40,305 bases of DNA from a virus. Where the stretch lies: the IMG/VR virus record IMGVR_UViG_3300040801_001804, positions 1 to 40,305 of that record. One strand, given 5' to 3'. Each line of letters opens with the position of its first letter. The first letter of the stretch is position 1. Shown one piece after another: positions 16,383-24,095 of the stretch. Below the pieces are notes generated by a model. It did not search any database. It saw nothing but the letters and a program-made list of their open reading frames with translations, and was not told where the DNA came from. The position numbers and the translations under genes are program-made.

Positions 16383-17498
16383 TTAAAAGTCCAGCGTCTC
16401 AACATTAACATCAATTACATCACCGCTTGAAATAATTGAAGCCAAGTCGCCAGCAAAGCTTACTCTTGTCTTGCCGCTTGCTCCGCCAGTATAAGAAACG
16501 GTAAAATCAGCAACTTCTTTCTGCTTAATTCCAAATCTAGGAAAAAGTAAAACTGAGTCACGGCTTGCCACAACGCTTAAGTCAACGTAGCCATTCGAAA
16601 TATCTGTTGCATTTAAAGTAAATTCCTGCTCATCTCTTTTTCTTCCTGCAACATTACCAGAGGAGTCAATTTTAACTGTTCCATCAACCAAGTCATTATC
16701 AACAAGAACAACTAAAGAGTTTCCAGAAAACCCAAGACCGTCACCATTATCAACAGATAAAGTTGAACCTGTTTTATTTAAGCCCTGTCCTGCAACGATG
16801 TTTTCGCCAAGTCTAATGAAGTTTAAGTTTGAAGAACCAAGAGAGATCGGGTCAACAGTGGTCATAATAAAAGCAATCCCACCATTTTCTGTACCTTCTG
16901 CAACTGGAACATTCATGCCCTGAGTGACTTGCTCAGAATTTGGCTGATCTACCGCATCACCACCACCGATTGATGCATTATCTGATCTAGTTAAAATCCA
17001 CGGAGTGCCTGCATCGCCAGCCTGTGTTAAGTTATACAATCCGTTTTCCGTTTGGTTTACCTGATTCTTTACTAACAGATTGTCACCAACAGAAAGAGCA
17101 ATTCCATCCTGAGAAGGAAAAGAGCCGTTTGCGTCAGCAGTAAGTGTTGCCCCTGTTCCATCTGTTCCGTTGTCGTAAGTAGAGGCTGGCAATGCACCCG
17201 TGGTTGCCGCCTTGGAAGCGTCTTTCGGATCTTTAAGACCACTAATAAGCGATTGAATTTGACCTAAATTAACTGCGTCACTAGCAGCAGTACCGTCTGC
17301 CAAGTTCGTGATCTTGTTTGACTCCATGCTCATTTCACGAAGAATCTCTAAGACATCAGTTATACCTACCTGTAGCAATGAAATATCGGCTGTGTCTGAA
17401 CTGTTGCGACTCCTTAAAGGAAGCCCATTACGAAGCCTTATTTGCAAGTCTGTAATTGTTGAATCTTGAACGAATTTACCTAGTAATCTACTCATCAT
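16383..17498 (-). CDS. Head/neck fibre-like structural protein
   Basis: The 371-residue protein opens with a segment containing MESNKITNLADGTAASDAV, a motif widespread in phage tail and head fibres. A module with PSQDGIALSVGDNLLVKNQ and ENGLYNLTQAG follows (residues about 125-165), typical of fibre shafts in T4-like and cyanophage proteins. The rest is Gly/Asn/Asp-rich beta structure. Being near the connector genes and not with the baseplate fibres, it may be a head or neck fibre. The second ATG (17495) has the better spacing from the AGGGG site. Confidence 0.65.
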   Translation of the reverse strand: MMSRLLGKFVQDSTITDLQIRLRNGLPLRSRNSSDTADISLLQVGITDVLEILREMSMESNKITNLADGTAASDAVNLGQIQSLISGLKDPKDASKAATTGALPASTYDNGTDGTGATLTADANGSFPSQDGIALSVGDNLLVKNQVNQTENGLYNLTQAGDAGTPWILTRSDNASIGGGDAVDQPNSEQVTQGMNVPVAEGTENGGIAFIMTTVDPISLGSSNLNFIRLGENIVAGQGLNKTGSTLSVDNGDGLGFSGNSLVVLVDNDLVDGTVKIDSSGNVAGRKRDEQEFTLNATDISNGYVDLSVVASRDSVLLFPRFGIKQKEVADFTVSYTGGASGKTRVSFAGDLASIISSGDVIDVNVETLDF

Positions 17499-17507
17499 GT
17501 TCCCCTT

Positions 17508-17771
17508 TTAACTATAGATTATTAAAATATTGTCACCTTGTTCTAATACTGTTTCAAGAGCTAAGCCACTCCAGTATATCCTATTTCCATCAACATCGAA
17601 GTCAAAGCCTTTTATCTGTACTGTTCCGCTTGGAATATCAAACACAACTAACTCTGGGCTTGTCGGTATGTTCTCAAGAAAAACCTCTTGATCGATTGAT
17701 TGCTGGGAATTTAAGGTAAACTCCTCAACAAACCTAAAGCTGCCTTGAATAATTTTTCTACTTATGCCCAC
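17508..17771 (-). CDS. Small beta-rich structural protein, function unknown
   Basis: The 87-residue protein lies between the amidase and fibre-like genes. It is made of short strands (PELVVFDIPSGTVQIKGFDF; NRIYWSGLALETVLEQGDNILIIYS). Acidic residues and the absence of Cys or catalytic motifs suggest a small virion domain, perhaps a decoration or fibre-base protein. It starts seven bases before the amidase stop region without overlap. I recognise no family. Confidence 0.6.
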   Translation of the reverse strand: MGISRKIIQGSFRFVEEFTLNSQQSIDQEVFLENIPTSPELVVFDIPSGTVQIKGFDFDVDGNRIYWSGLALETVLEQGDNILIIYS

Positions 17772-17778
17772 AAGACCT

Positions 17779-18225
17779 CTAAAAAGGTAAAATCTGGTTT
17801 ATTTCAAAATTAGGGCAAGTTTTACTGGTATCAAAGTGCTTGTGACCAAATATTTGATCGTTAGCAAGCCCATATTTAGCACATAAAGCCCTTAGCAACA
17901 TTGTAGCAGACTTCTTTTGTTCAATCGAAAAGTCCTTTTTACCAGTAAGGCAAATGCCTATAGAGTCGTGATTTTGCCCCTTGGTATGCGCTCCAATCTT
18001 GTTTATTGGCCTACCCTCTTTTACTGTTCCATCTTTCAATATTATGAAGTGATAGCCAATATCTGACCATCCATTTTCTTCAACGTGCCACTTTCTTATA
18101 GTTTCTATGTTGTCATGATGCTCAAGGTCAGAATCTGAGCAATGAACTATGATTTTACGAACTAAAATTGAATCTTCTCTTTTTAGCTTTTCTAACAATG
18201 ATGTTCCAATAGAATTGTTTTTCAT
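17779..18225 (-). CDS. N-acetylmuramoyl-L-alanine amidase (T7 lysozyme-like endolysin)
   Basis: The Amidase_2 fold is clear. It has KIIVHCSDSD (first zinc His), GYHFIILKDGTVKEGRP (catalytic Tyr), the GAHTKGQNHDSIGICLTG core and GHKHFDTSKTCPNFE (zinc His, active-site Lys, zinc Cys), all in the T7 lysozyme order. It would cut the amide bond between muramic acid and the stem peptide at lysis. The frame is open back to ATG 18303, inside the upstream gene; ATG 18225 with GGAAG just upstream is my choice, but the start is uncertain. No signal peptide is evident, so a holin would be needed for release. Confidence 0.88.
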   Translation of the reverse strand: MKNNSIGTSLLEKLKREDSILVRKIIVHCSDSDLEHHDNIETIRKWHVEENGWSDIGYHFIILKDGTVKEGRPINKIGAHTKGQNHDSIGICLTGKKDFSIEQKKSATMLLRALCAKYGLANDQIFGHKHFDTSKTCPNFEINQILPF

Positions 18226-18571
18226 GGACTTCCACAACCTCATAAATTTCTTCATTGATGAAATAATAAAGTTCTTCATTGTCTTTTTTCGATGTGCAGT
18301 CAATATCTGTTTTTAATGGATATTTTGGCTTAGGAAGCAATTTAATAATTAAATCAGCCTTCCTCTGCATACCGCCTTTATCGTTGCTATATGTTTGGTC
18401 TATGCCTTCTAACCTTGGCGTGGGGCTTATGTACTCAACAGAGTCCACAAATTCCCCTTCTCCAAGCCTCTCACCTGACCAGACTCTTTTAAAAATTCCG
18501 ATCTTGTGAAGCACAATACCAGCATCATTTAATGCCTCAAGTGCGCAGGAAGCAATATCGCATTTATTCAT
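18155..18571 (-). CDS. Head-tail connector / head-closure candidate
   Basis: The 138-residue protein is encoded two genes after the capsid protein, where head-completion and stopper proteins lie. The central part (ISPTPRLEGIDQTYSNDKGGMQRKADLIIKLLPK) and the strand pair EEIYEVVEVHEKQFYWNIIVRKAKKRR are reminiscent of head-closure beta barrels. The 3' end overlaps the amidase reading frame by about 70 bases. The family assignment is positional. Confidence 0.5.
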   Translation of the reverse strand: MNKCDIASCALEALNDAGIVLHKIGIFKRVWSGERLGEGEFVDSVEYISPTPRLEGIDQTYSNDKGGMQRKADLIIKLLPKPKYPLKTDIDCTSKKDNEELYYFINEEIYEVVEVHEKQFYWNIIVRKAKKRRFNFSS

Positions 18572-18915
18572 GCTATTACAACTCCAGAGCCTTGATTATT
18601 GATAGGAATACTCAACAAACTTGATAGCTTTTTTTGAAGCCTTCTATACTCTGATCTAATGTTATAACGATGATCTAAATTCATTCTAATGCCATCAGCC
18701 TGCTCAACTTTTAAACAGCTTAATGACTTTTGATATTCTTGCTCTGCCTTCTCAAGTTCCTCTAATAGCCTAAGAACATTGTCTGTACCATCATTGGAAA
18801 TATCGGAAAGCCTATCATCAATAATAGAATTATAAAGCGTATTGTTTTCAACTATTGAGCTGCTAGGCCAATTAAGATGATACAACACACGATTTTTCTC
18901 ATCAGTAGCAAGCAT
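18568..18915 (-). CDS. Helical connector-region protein
   Basis: The 115-residue protein overlaps its neighbours by one and four bases. A helical segment LRLLEELEKAEQEYQKSLSCLK near the middle is followed by a second helix with RSEYRRLQKKLSSLLS. Short helical proteins of this size after the capsid gene are often connector adaptors (gp6/gp15-like), and this is the most likely role. No motif settles it. Confidence 0.5.
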   Translation of the reverse strand: MLATDEKNRVLYHLNWPSSSIVENNTLYNSIIDDRLSDISNDGTDNVLRLLEELEKAEQEYQKSLSCLKVEQADGIRMNLDHRYNIRSEYRRLQKKLSSLLSIPINNQGSGVVIA

Positions 18916-19193
18916 TACTCCTCACTTTCTGAAGATTTTTTGCTTACCTTTTTCTTAGATGACTTCTTCTTAGAAGCTTTCTTAGGCTCAGCCTTGACCT
19001 CTTCAGAAGGTTTATTTTTTTCTTCATTTAAAGCTTCTACTTTAGCAACTGCTTCATCATGAATTTTATGCTTTTCAATCTGTGACTTTGCTTCTTTCTT
19101 AGCTTTGCTAGCCTCAGCAATAATTTCACGCTGCTTTGCTTGAAGCTCTAAAAGCTCTTTGCGTTTTTTACCATAGTGTCTTGAATATAACAT
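18915..19193 (-). CDS. Lysine-rich low-complexity protein
   Basis: The 92-residue protein starts with a helix rich in Lys, Glu and Ala and ends in a histone-like tail with repeated K-K-x-S-K-K (SKKKSSKKKVSKKSSESEE). It could bind DNA inside the capsid or line the connector. It lies just past the capsid terminator. The start ATG has GAGGTTATA upstream, a moderate site. I recognise no family; base composition alone could mislead database searches. Confidence 0.65.
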   Translation of the reverse strand: MLYSRHYGKKRKELLELQAKQREIIAEASKAKKEAKSQIEKHKIHDEAVAKVEALNEEKNKPSEEVKAEPKKASKKKSSKKKVSKKSSESEE

Positions 19194-19207
19194 TATAACC
19201 TCATTAA

Positions 19208-19236
19208 AAGAGAGGGGCTTAAAGCCCCCCTATATT
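19208..19236 (-). terminator. Rho-independent terminator after the major capsid gene
   Basis: On the minus strand GGGGC and GCCCC form a stem (extended by TT/AA pairs) closely after the capsid TAA, followed by TCTCTTTT. The core is nearly the same as the terminator behind the tail tube gene. It would uncouple high capsid expression from the connector genes. Confidence 0.8.
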
Positions 19237-19244
19237 TGCTCTAA

Positions 19245-20150
19245 TTAAGCACTAACTAAAGTCTTAACACCACCAGCTCTTAGGTAGTCAGATGCAATTT
19301 CTTTATGGAATGACTTAACAGCATACCACTCGTTTGATGTAACAACGATCTCACGAGTAAGAACGTCTTTATCATCATCAAGCTCAATGTCTTGCTTCAT
19401 CATTAGGCCATAAGAATCTGCTTTGTGAAAGTGTGTAAGATACTCGCCTGCGGCAGTACCAGCGTTAGCATCAACACCGTTTGGAGTAGTATCTACAACA
19501 ACGATTGCCATGCCAAGAAAACGCCCCATGAATCCTTCAACCCAAGCCATTGGGTCGTTAGCGTCAGCTTTAAGGAATCCTGAACCACTATCATTAATCA
19601 TGTCTAAATAAACACGACTGTGCATGAAACATACTTCTGCTTCTTGGAACTTGTCACCAAAAGCAGTCATTCTAGCAGCGTTTAATACTGAAATAGACAT
19701 TTTAGCTGGAACTACTGCTGGCGTTCCATCTTCAATGTTAGCAACTGCTGTAATTTCAGTGTTTAAATCACCGTCAACTTTTTCAGCATGAACTCGTGCC
19801 ATTTGACGTTGAGCTTCTGCCATGATTCCAGCCATTGAATCTGCTGACTTTTTGAAAGATTTTTTAGTAAAAGAAACTGCTTTACCAACTTCCTTAACAG
19901 TAGCGTTAAAGCTATCGTCAGTAAGTGCATCTGGAGTAAGAGCTGCTGTTTCTAAAGGCTCTTCTGCTGCACCAATCTTACTATAGTAAGGAAAGTTGAT
20001 TGTAAGCCCTGAACCTTCTGCTTGCAACGTGTTGTCACGAATAGCAAAAGCCCCATAGACTAATTTTTGATCGAAATAAGCTCTGATATGGTCTGACCAT
20101 ACCTTCGGCTCAAATAGAAAGTCACTTGATTCTGTACCACCAAAAGCCAT
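19245..20150 (-). CDS. Major capsid protein (HK97 fold)
   Basis: The 301-residue protein follows the scaffold gene and precedes a strong terminator. It has the order expected of HK97-fold shells: an N-terminal arm (MAFGGTESSDFLFEPKVWSD), an E-loop region near NFPYYSKIGAAEEPLETA, a spine-helix region SADSMAGIMAEAQRQMARVHA, and a P-domain/A-domain end (GEYLTHFHKADSYGLMMKQDIELDDD). N4-gp56-like coat proteins share this layout. No protease gene is seen, so assembly would use the separate scaffold without cleavage. Confidence 0.85.
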   Translation of the reverse strand: MAFGGTESSDFLFEPKVWSDHIRAYFDQKLVYGAFAIRDNTLQAEGSGLTINFPYYSKIGAAEEPLETAALTPDALTDDSFNATVKEVGKAVSFTKKSFKKSADSMAGIMAEAQRQMARVHAEKVDGDLNTEITAVANIEDGTPAVVPAKMSISVLNAARMTAFGDKFQEAEVCFMHSRVYLDMINDSGSGFLKADANDPMAWVEGFMGRFLGMAIVVVDTTPNGVDANAGTAAGEYLTHFHKADSYGLMMKQDIELDDDKDVLTREIVVTSNEWYAVKSFHKEIASDYLRAGGVKTLVSA

Positions 20151-20171
20151 TTATTACCTCCGAGTTTTTGG

Positions 20172-20933
20172 TTACTTTAACATTCTTTTCTTTGCGGCTT
20201 CGGCAAACAATTTGTTGTATAGGTCTGGGCTATCCTGTCTCAATTTTGTCTTCTGAACTAAGTTCATGTTGGCAAATTGCTCTACGGTAACTCCTGCTGT
20301 CTGCTCTGGGTCTTTTCTGTCGCCATCTACGCTAGAAGTCGCCATTGCAGTATTCCCACCAACAAGCTTTGCTTTACCAAGAAGCTCGTCAAATAGCTCG
20401 TCGCTGATTTCTTCATTTTCTCCCAGCGATTCACCTTGTTGACCAATTAGGAATTGTAAATATTCCGCTTGATCTTTGTTAAGCCCATTCTCGACTGCAA
20501 CCATCAAGACTGCGTTTTGAAAAGCTAAGTTATCGCTCTGGTGGCTAAGGACGTTTACCTGATCTTCTAGGCTCATCTCGTTTTCGTCTTCAATTCCCAA
20601 AGCTGATTTCAGACCTTTCTCTAACTGAGTCATTCGGTCTTCAATCGTTCTTGCCTTAGTGCGACGTTCTGCATTTTCGCTTCTAAGGTCTTTTATATAT
20701 TCTTGCACCGATTCTGGAAGTTCGCTAAGGTCAACTTTGTCACTTCCTTTCGGGCTTTCTTCTTGTTTTTGTGACTCTGGAGCTTGTGCTGCCTGTGCCC
20801 CTTGTCCAGCCTGTGTGTTGTCTTCCCAACTTCTGCCTTGGCTGTCTTTTTGAGCTGGTGCCCCTGCTCCTGCTGATTCTGTACCATCAGCAACCTGATT
20901 AAATTTTAACATAAATCTCTCATTTCTTAACAT
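20172..20933 (-). CDS. Capsid scaffolding protein
   Basis: This 253-residue protein is acidic and helical, directly upstream of the capsid gene. The N-terminal 80 residues are rich in Gln, Gly and Ala (disordered); a coiled-coil segment (VQEYIKDLRSENAERRTKARTIE) follows near residues 80-115. The end is basic (LFAEAAKKRMLK), as in other scaffolds that bind the coat through the C-terminus. ATG 20933 has AGGAG six bases upstream. Confidence 0.85.
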   Translation of the reverse strand: MLRNERFMLKFNQVADGTESAGAGAPAQKDSQGRSWEDNTQAGQGAQAAQAPESQKQEESPKGSDKVDLSELPESVQEYIKDLRSENAERRTKARTIEDRMTQLEKGLKSALGIEDENEMSLEDQVNVLSHQSDNLAFQNAVLMVAVENGLNKDQAEYLQFLIGQQGESLGENEEISDELFDELLGKAKLVGGNTAMATSSVDGDRKDPEQTAGVTVEQFANMNLVQKTKLRQDSPDLYNKLFAEAAKKRMLK

Positions 20934-20946
20934 ATCGTTACTCCTA

Positions 20947-21780
20947 TCAATTATCCCATTCCTTAGAATAAGGAACTATTATACTTCTATCGTTTGGTCT
21001 GTCTGGCGGATTCATAAAAACCCGTTCTTTACCTCTAAAATTGTATTTAAACGGCTTGTCAATGTCCACCACAAGATCAAGGCTTTCAGCTAGTTTTGAG
21101 TCTTCGCCCGTCCTTCCATCCATAGGGTGAATAAGCGTCTTTTTTAGTTCAGGAATCAACCCTGAATCTCTTACGTTTATCATGCCCTCATTCTTGGTCA
21201 TGTTGTAAATATTATGAAGCTCAGTCCTTGTGATTCTTAAAATCTTCCATTGCTGAAGCCCAACTGCATCGACCATTCTTCTAATTGTTGTATTTCTTGG
21301 CTCTGATGAAAGAATTGCATATTGTAGCTCTCTTTCAATCGTTGCCCTTTGCTCTGCTGTGTATGCTTTCACCGATGCCATATAGCTATTAACTAAATAG
21401 TTTTTACTTTGCAATGCGGTAATTATTTCATCCACTGGAATCTGTCTATTTATCCCCTCAAAGCGTTTAGAGAATACCCTGATCTCTTTACCTAAATCCT
21501 CAATTGACTGCTCAGAAACAAGGTCAGAGCTTTCTAGCACTTCTCTTCTCGCCCTTTCTTCAGTCGCCGACAAAATAACCTCTGACTGCTGTAACGCAAG
21601 CGTCAAAGATGCCTGAGTAAACGAACCTTGCTCAGCTAAAATTAATTGCTGCTCAAGTCTCTGTGTAGCTTCCTTGAATACTCTACCAAGCTTCATAGCT
21701 TCGCTTTTCTCAAGACTGACAATCCTATTAATGTTTCTTTCGACAACTTTTAAACTATCGACTTTATCGGTAAAACTCAT
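20947..21780 (-). CDS. Mu F-like minor head protein (SPP1 gp7 family)
   Basis: The 277-residue protein has a helical N-terminal region and a C-terminal Mu F domain: ILRITRTELHNIYNMTKNEGM, then LIHPMDGRTGEDSK, and the end motif FMNPPDRPNDRSIIVPY. This R-T-E ... D-x-R-T ... P-P-x-x-P-N order defines the family, though the usual Cys residues are replaced. Such proteins are few per virion, near the portal, and are needed for DNA packaging or ejection. It overlaps the last tagged gene by four bases. Confidence 0.87.
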   Translation of the reverse strand: MSFTDKVDSLKVVERNINRIVSLEKSEAMKLGRVFKEATQRLEQQLILAEQGSFTQASLTLALQQSEVILSATEERARREVLESSDLVSEQSIEDLGKEIRVFSKRFEGINRQIPVDEIITALQSKNYLVNSYMASVKAYTAEQRATIERELQYAILSSEPRNTTIRRMVDAVGLQQWKILRITRTELHNIYNMTKNEGMINVRDSGLIPELKKTLIHPMDGRTGEDSKLAESLDLVVDIDKPFKYNFRGKERVFMNPPDRPNDRSIIVPYSKEWDN

Positions 21781-22463
21781 TTAAGCCTGTCAATTATTGC
21801 TCTAATTTGATTATTTCTTTCTTCTTTATTCATTTCATCAAAAAGGGATAACTGCTTTCCTTTTTTCATGGATTTTACGTTATACGCCCTTTTTGACTTC
21901 ATTCTTGCAGCCTTAAACTTGCCAATGGTTCTTTTGGTATTGCTCATGCCCTTCACTTCGACTTTCTTGAATACCTCGGCAATGCTTTTGCCACCCTTTA
22001 CCCCAGAAATACGACCAAAGGCTATAGCTCCTATAACTGGTGCTGCTGATGCAAAGAATGAAGATATTTCATTTGTTTCGCTTCCTGCATCAATTATATC
22101 CTCAGCAGCCGAAGCAGTAAAAATAGAAGCTGCTGCGGTTCCAAGGCTCAAAGCAAGTCTTGATCGTGACTGAAGTTTTTTTCCTTTAATAAAAAGCTCA
22201 GCCGCCTGCCTTCTATCTGCGTTAGCTTTAACGCTTTTTAAATTAGGAAGTAACTGCATTGCACCCCTTCTTAAAGATGATGCTCTGAACGCAGACTCAG
22301 CAGAGTTTTGTATCCTTCTTGCAACACCTACAGAGCTGACTGTTAATCCAGCCGCAACTCCAGCCTTTGCAATGCCTTTTTTGACGCTTTTATCGTCTTT
22401 AACTTTAATAGGAACAACTCTACCGTTAATCATTCTAAATGTTATTTGTCTGTTATCTTTCAA
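21777..22463 (-). CDS. Tagged membrane-active-looking protein 5
   Basis: The 228-residue basic protein begins QITFRMINGRVVPIKVKDDK, a divergent copy of the tag shared by five neighbours. After the tag come a small-residue hydrophobic stretch (GIAKAGVAAGLTVSSVGVA), a second near residues 103-118 (LALSLGTAAASIFTASAA) and a third (ISSFFASAAPVIGAIAFG, about 132-150), then a Lys/Arg-rich end. Such helices could insert into the host membrane during DNA ejection, or the protein could be an internal head protein. It overlaps its neighbours by 11 and four bases. Function is inferred from tag and context. Confidence 0.7.
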   Translation of the reverse strand: MKDNRQITFRMINGRVVPIKVKDDKSVKKGIAKAGVAAGLTVSSVGVARRIQNSAESAFRASSLRRGAMQLLPNLKSVKANADRRQAAELFIKGKKLQSRSRLALSLGTAAASIFTASAAEDIIDAGSETNEISSFFASAAPVIGAIAFGRISGVKGGKSIAEVFKKVEVKGMSNTKRTIGKFKAARMKSKRAYNVKSMKKGKQLSLFDEMNKEERNNQIRAIIDRLK

Positions 22464-22914
22464 GCATTAACCTTCCAAGAACCTGAGAATTGCCCTTGCT
22501 TTTCTTAGCTGCCCTTCTTGCTGCTGCCTTTGAAGCCTTTTTCAAAGAATCTTTTATGGCCTTTCCTTTATTGTATTTAAACAAAGCAATACCAGCAAGT
22601 GCGCCACCAGCCAAACCAGAAAAAGACTTGGCCAAGCTTCCACCAATTTCGTCTTTTATCTTATCGCCAATTGTTCTGTTTGGGTCATAAAATCTTTTGT
22701 ATGCCGTATATGCTCCTGATGCTAATGAAGCACCAGCAAAAACTGAAGAAACTTTAGGGCTTTTTATGAAACCAACCGTACCAGCACCAGCAGCCGCACC
22801 TGTTAGCGCATCCACCTTGGCCAAGCTCATAGGCTTCTTCTTTTCTTTTTTATCTTTCTTCTTTCCCTTAATAGGTATAATTCTGCCGTTCTTTCTAATG
22901 AATCTTGTTTCCAT
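22453..22914 (-). CDS. Tagged glycine-zipper protein 4
   Basis: The 153-residue protein begins METRFIRKNGRIIPIKGKKK. The 16 tag residues from R4 are identical to those of the 103-residue protein two genes upstream. Two Ala/Gly-rich segments (LTGAAAGAGTVGFIKSPKV, about 36-55; SFSGLAGGALAGIALF, about 95-112) have G-x3-G zipper spacing typical of membrane-inserting peptides. The end is a basic Ala/Lys helix (KKASKAAARRAAKKSKG). It may be carried in the head and inserted into the cell envelope. The molecular role is unknown. Confidence 0.7.
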   Translation of the reverse strand: METRFIRKNGRIIPIKGKKKDKKEKKKPMSLAKVDALTGAAAGAGTVGFIKSPKVSSVFAGASLASGAYTAYKRFYDPNRTIGDKIKDEIGGSLAKSFSGLAGGALAGIALFKYNKGKAIKDSLKKASKAAARRAAKKSKGNSQVLGRLMLER

Positions 22915-22916
22915 AA

Positions 22917-23660
22917 TTACTCCTGTCCACCTTTTGAAAGGTCTTTTGCAATTCTGTTAATTCCAGCATATTGCATACCTGTCCCAACTGCTCTTGCAAG
23001 ATACGTTGAATAAGCAGGGAATGTTCTTATAAGGTATTTTGCTGCTGCGGCCCTTCCTGATCTGGCTTTTACTGCTCTTGATGCAAAATAATTAGCCTCA
23101 GCCTCTGATACAACATCAGTAAAAGGTCTAACTGTTCCTATTCCAATATTCATATTAAAAACTGTACCAAGCTTTCCTTTTTTGACCAACTGCTCACTTC
23201 TAACCGTTATTGACCTTAAAAACCTATTCATTGTTCCTTTTTTTCTTGTGGCTGCTAAATGGCCCATTTCATGAAGCAAAGTATCTTCGTTAGCCATTGT
23301 TCCAAGAATCACTGACCTTCTTTTTAGCCCAACACCTAAAATCGGTGCTAGTGCTTCGCTGGTCTGCCTTCCAACATAATTACTATTGTAAGCAAACGCC
23401 CCTTTTAAATTGGGATTATTGAATATATCTGGTCTTCCTGCTTTATCGTAAAACTTTGCATAATTCTTTTTAAAAGCACTTACGCTAGTTCTTGGCTTAC
23501 CCTCAGCTCTTTTACTTATGGCGTTTCCAAGCCCCATAGCACCAACATTAACACCAATGCCACCAACTAAAAGCTCACCACCAGAAAGCTTACGCTTCTT
23601 CTCCCTAATAGGAATAACCTTGCCATTCTTCCTGATAAATCTGACTTTCTTCTTTTCCAT
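22917..23660 (-). CDS. Tagged zinc metallopeptidase-like protein 3
   Basis: The 247-residue protein starts with the tag (VRFIRKNGKVIPIREKK). Residues 126-136 read EDTLLHEMGHL, a zincin HExxH motif at 130-134. E186 or E188 in SEAEANYFASR could be the third zinc ligand. A Gly-rich hydrophobic stretch lies near residues 27-46 (GGELLVGGIGVNVGAMGLGN). AGGAAAAGGC precedes the ATG. It could cleave host or virion proteins after injection, or process head proteins. The motif is seen; the substrate is unknown. Confidence 0.75.
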   Translation of the reverse strand: MEKKKVRFIRKNGKVIPIREKKRKLSGGELLVGGIGVNVGAMGLGNAISKRAEGKPRTSVSAFKKNYAKFYDKAGRPDIFNNPNLKGAFAYNSNYVGRQTSEALAPILGVGLKRRSVILGTMANEDTLLHEMGHLAATRKKGTMNRFLRSITVRSEQLVKKGKLGTVFNMNIGIGTVRPFTDVVSEAEANYFASRAVKARSGRAAAAKYLIRTFPAYSTYLARAVGTGMQYAGINRIAKDLSKGGQE

Positions 23661-23703
23661 GCCTTTTCCTAAATAGAGCTTGAATTATTTTTTTTCTTTT
23701 CCA

Positions 23704-24015
23704 TTACTTGCCTCTCTTGTTCAAAACAATAGCTGTCTCACCATCAACTGTTGACTCAACTCTAGCATTTAGCTTCTTGAGCAGTTTGTATGTTTTCATA
23801 TCGCCTTTAGAGTTAAAGTCAATGCCTAAAAACTTTCTTGGCTTAAATGTCTTTGCTTTAAAAATAGATTTCTCTGAAGGGTATTTTGTCTTCAATGGCT
23901 TATTAACAACTCTCAGCCTTTCGCCGCTTATTGGAAGCTTTATAGACTTCTTGCCTTTTATTGGAATAATCCTTCCATTTTTTCTGATGAATCTTACGTC
24001 TTTATTTTTTTGCAT
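23704..24015 (-). CDS. Tagged small basic protein 2
   Basis: The 103-residue protein carries the tag from residue 8 (RFIRKNGRIIPIKGKK). The rest is basic, with FKPRKFLGIDFNSKGDM and a C-terminal alpha/beta piece (TYKLLKKLNARVESTVDGETAIVLNKRGK). The TAA of the 26-codon gene upstream overlaps this ATG (TAATG), so translation is likely coupled. No enzymatic motif is seen. It may be an internal head protein; the tag and position are the only functional hints. Confidence 0.7.
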   Translation of the reverse strand: MQKNKDVRFIRKNGRIIPIKGKKSIKLPISGERLRVVNKPLKTKYPSEKSIFKAKTFKPRKFLGIDFNSKGDMKTYKLLKKLNARVESTVDGETAIVLNKRGK

Positions 24016-24095
24016 TACTTACCCTTTTTCTTGCCTTTGCCTTTTCCCTTATTGCTCTTTGTGCGCTGTCCTCTCTCTGGTAATTTACTTGGCAT
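24015..24095 (-). CDS. 26-residue basic microprotein within the tag cluster
   Basis: An ATG at 24095 has AGGAG five bases upstream and starts MPSKLPERGQRTKSN, ending in a Lys/Gly run (KGKGKGKKKGK). It overlaps the kinase-like gene end by 11 bases and its TAA shares a base with the next ATG. Clean ribosome site and coupled stop argue that it is translated. The charge suggests binding to DNA or RNA. Alternatively it is only a coupling leader for the next gene. Confidence 0.6.
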   Translation of the reverse strand: MPSKLPERGQRTKSNKGKGKGKKKGK

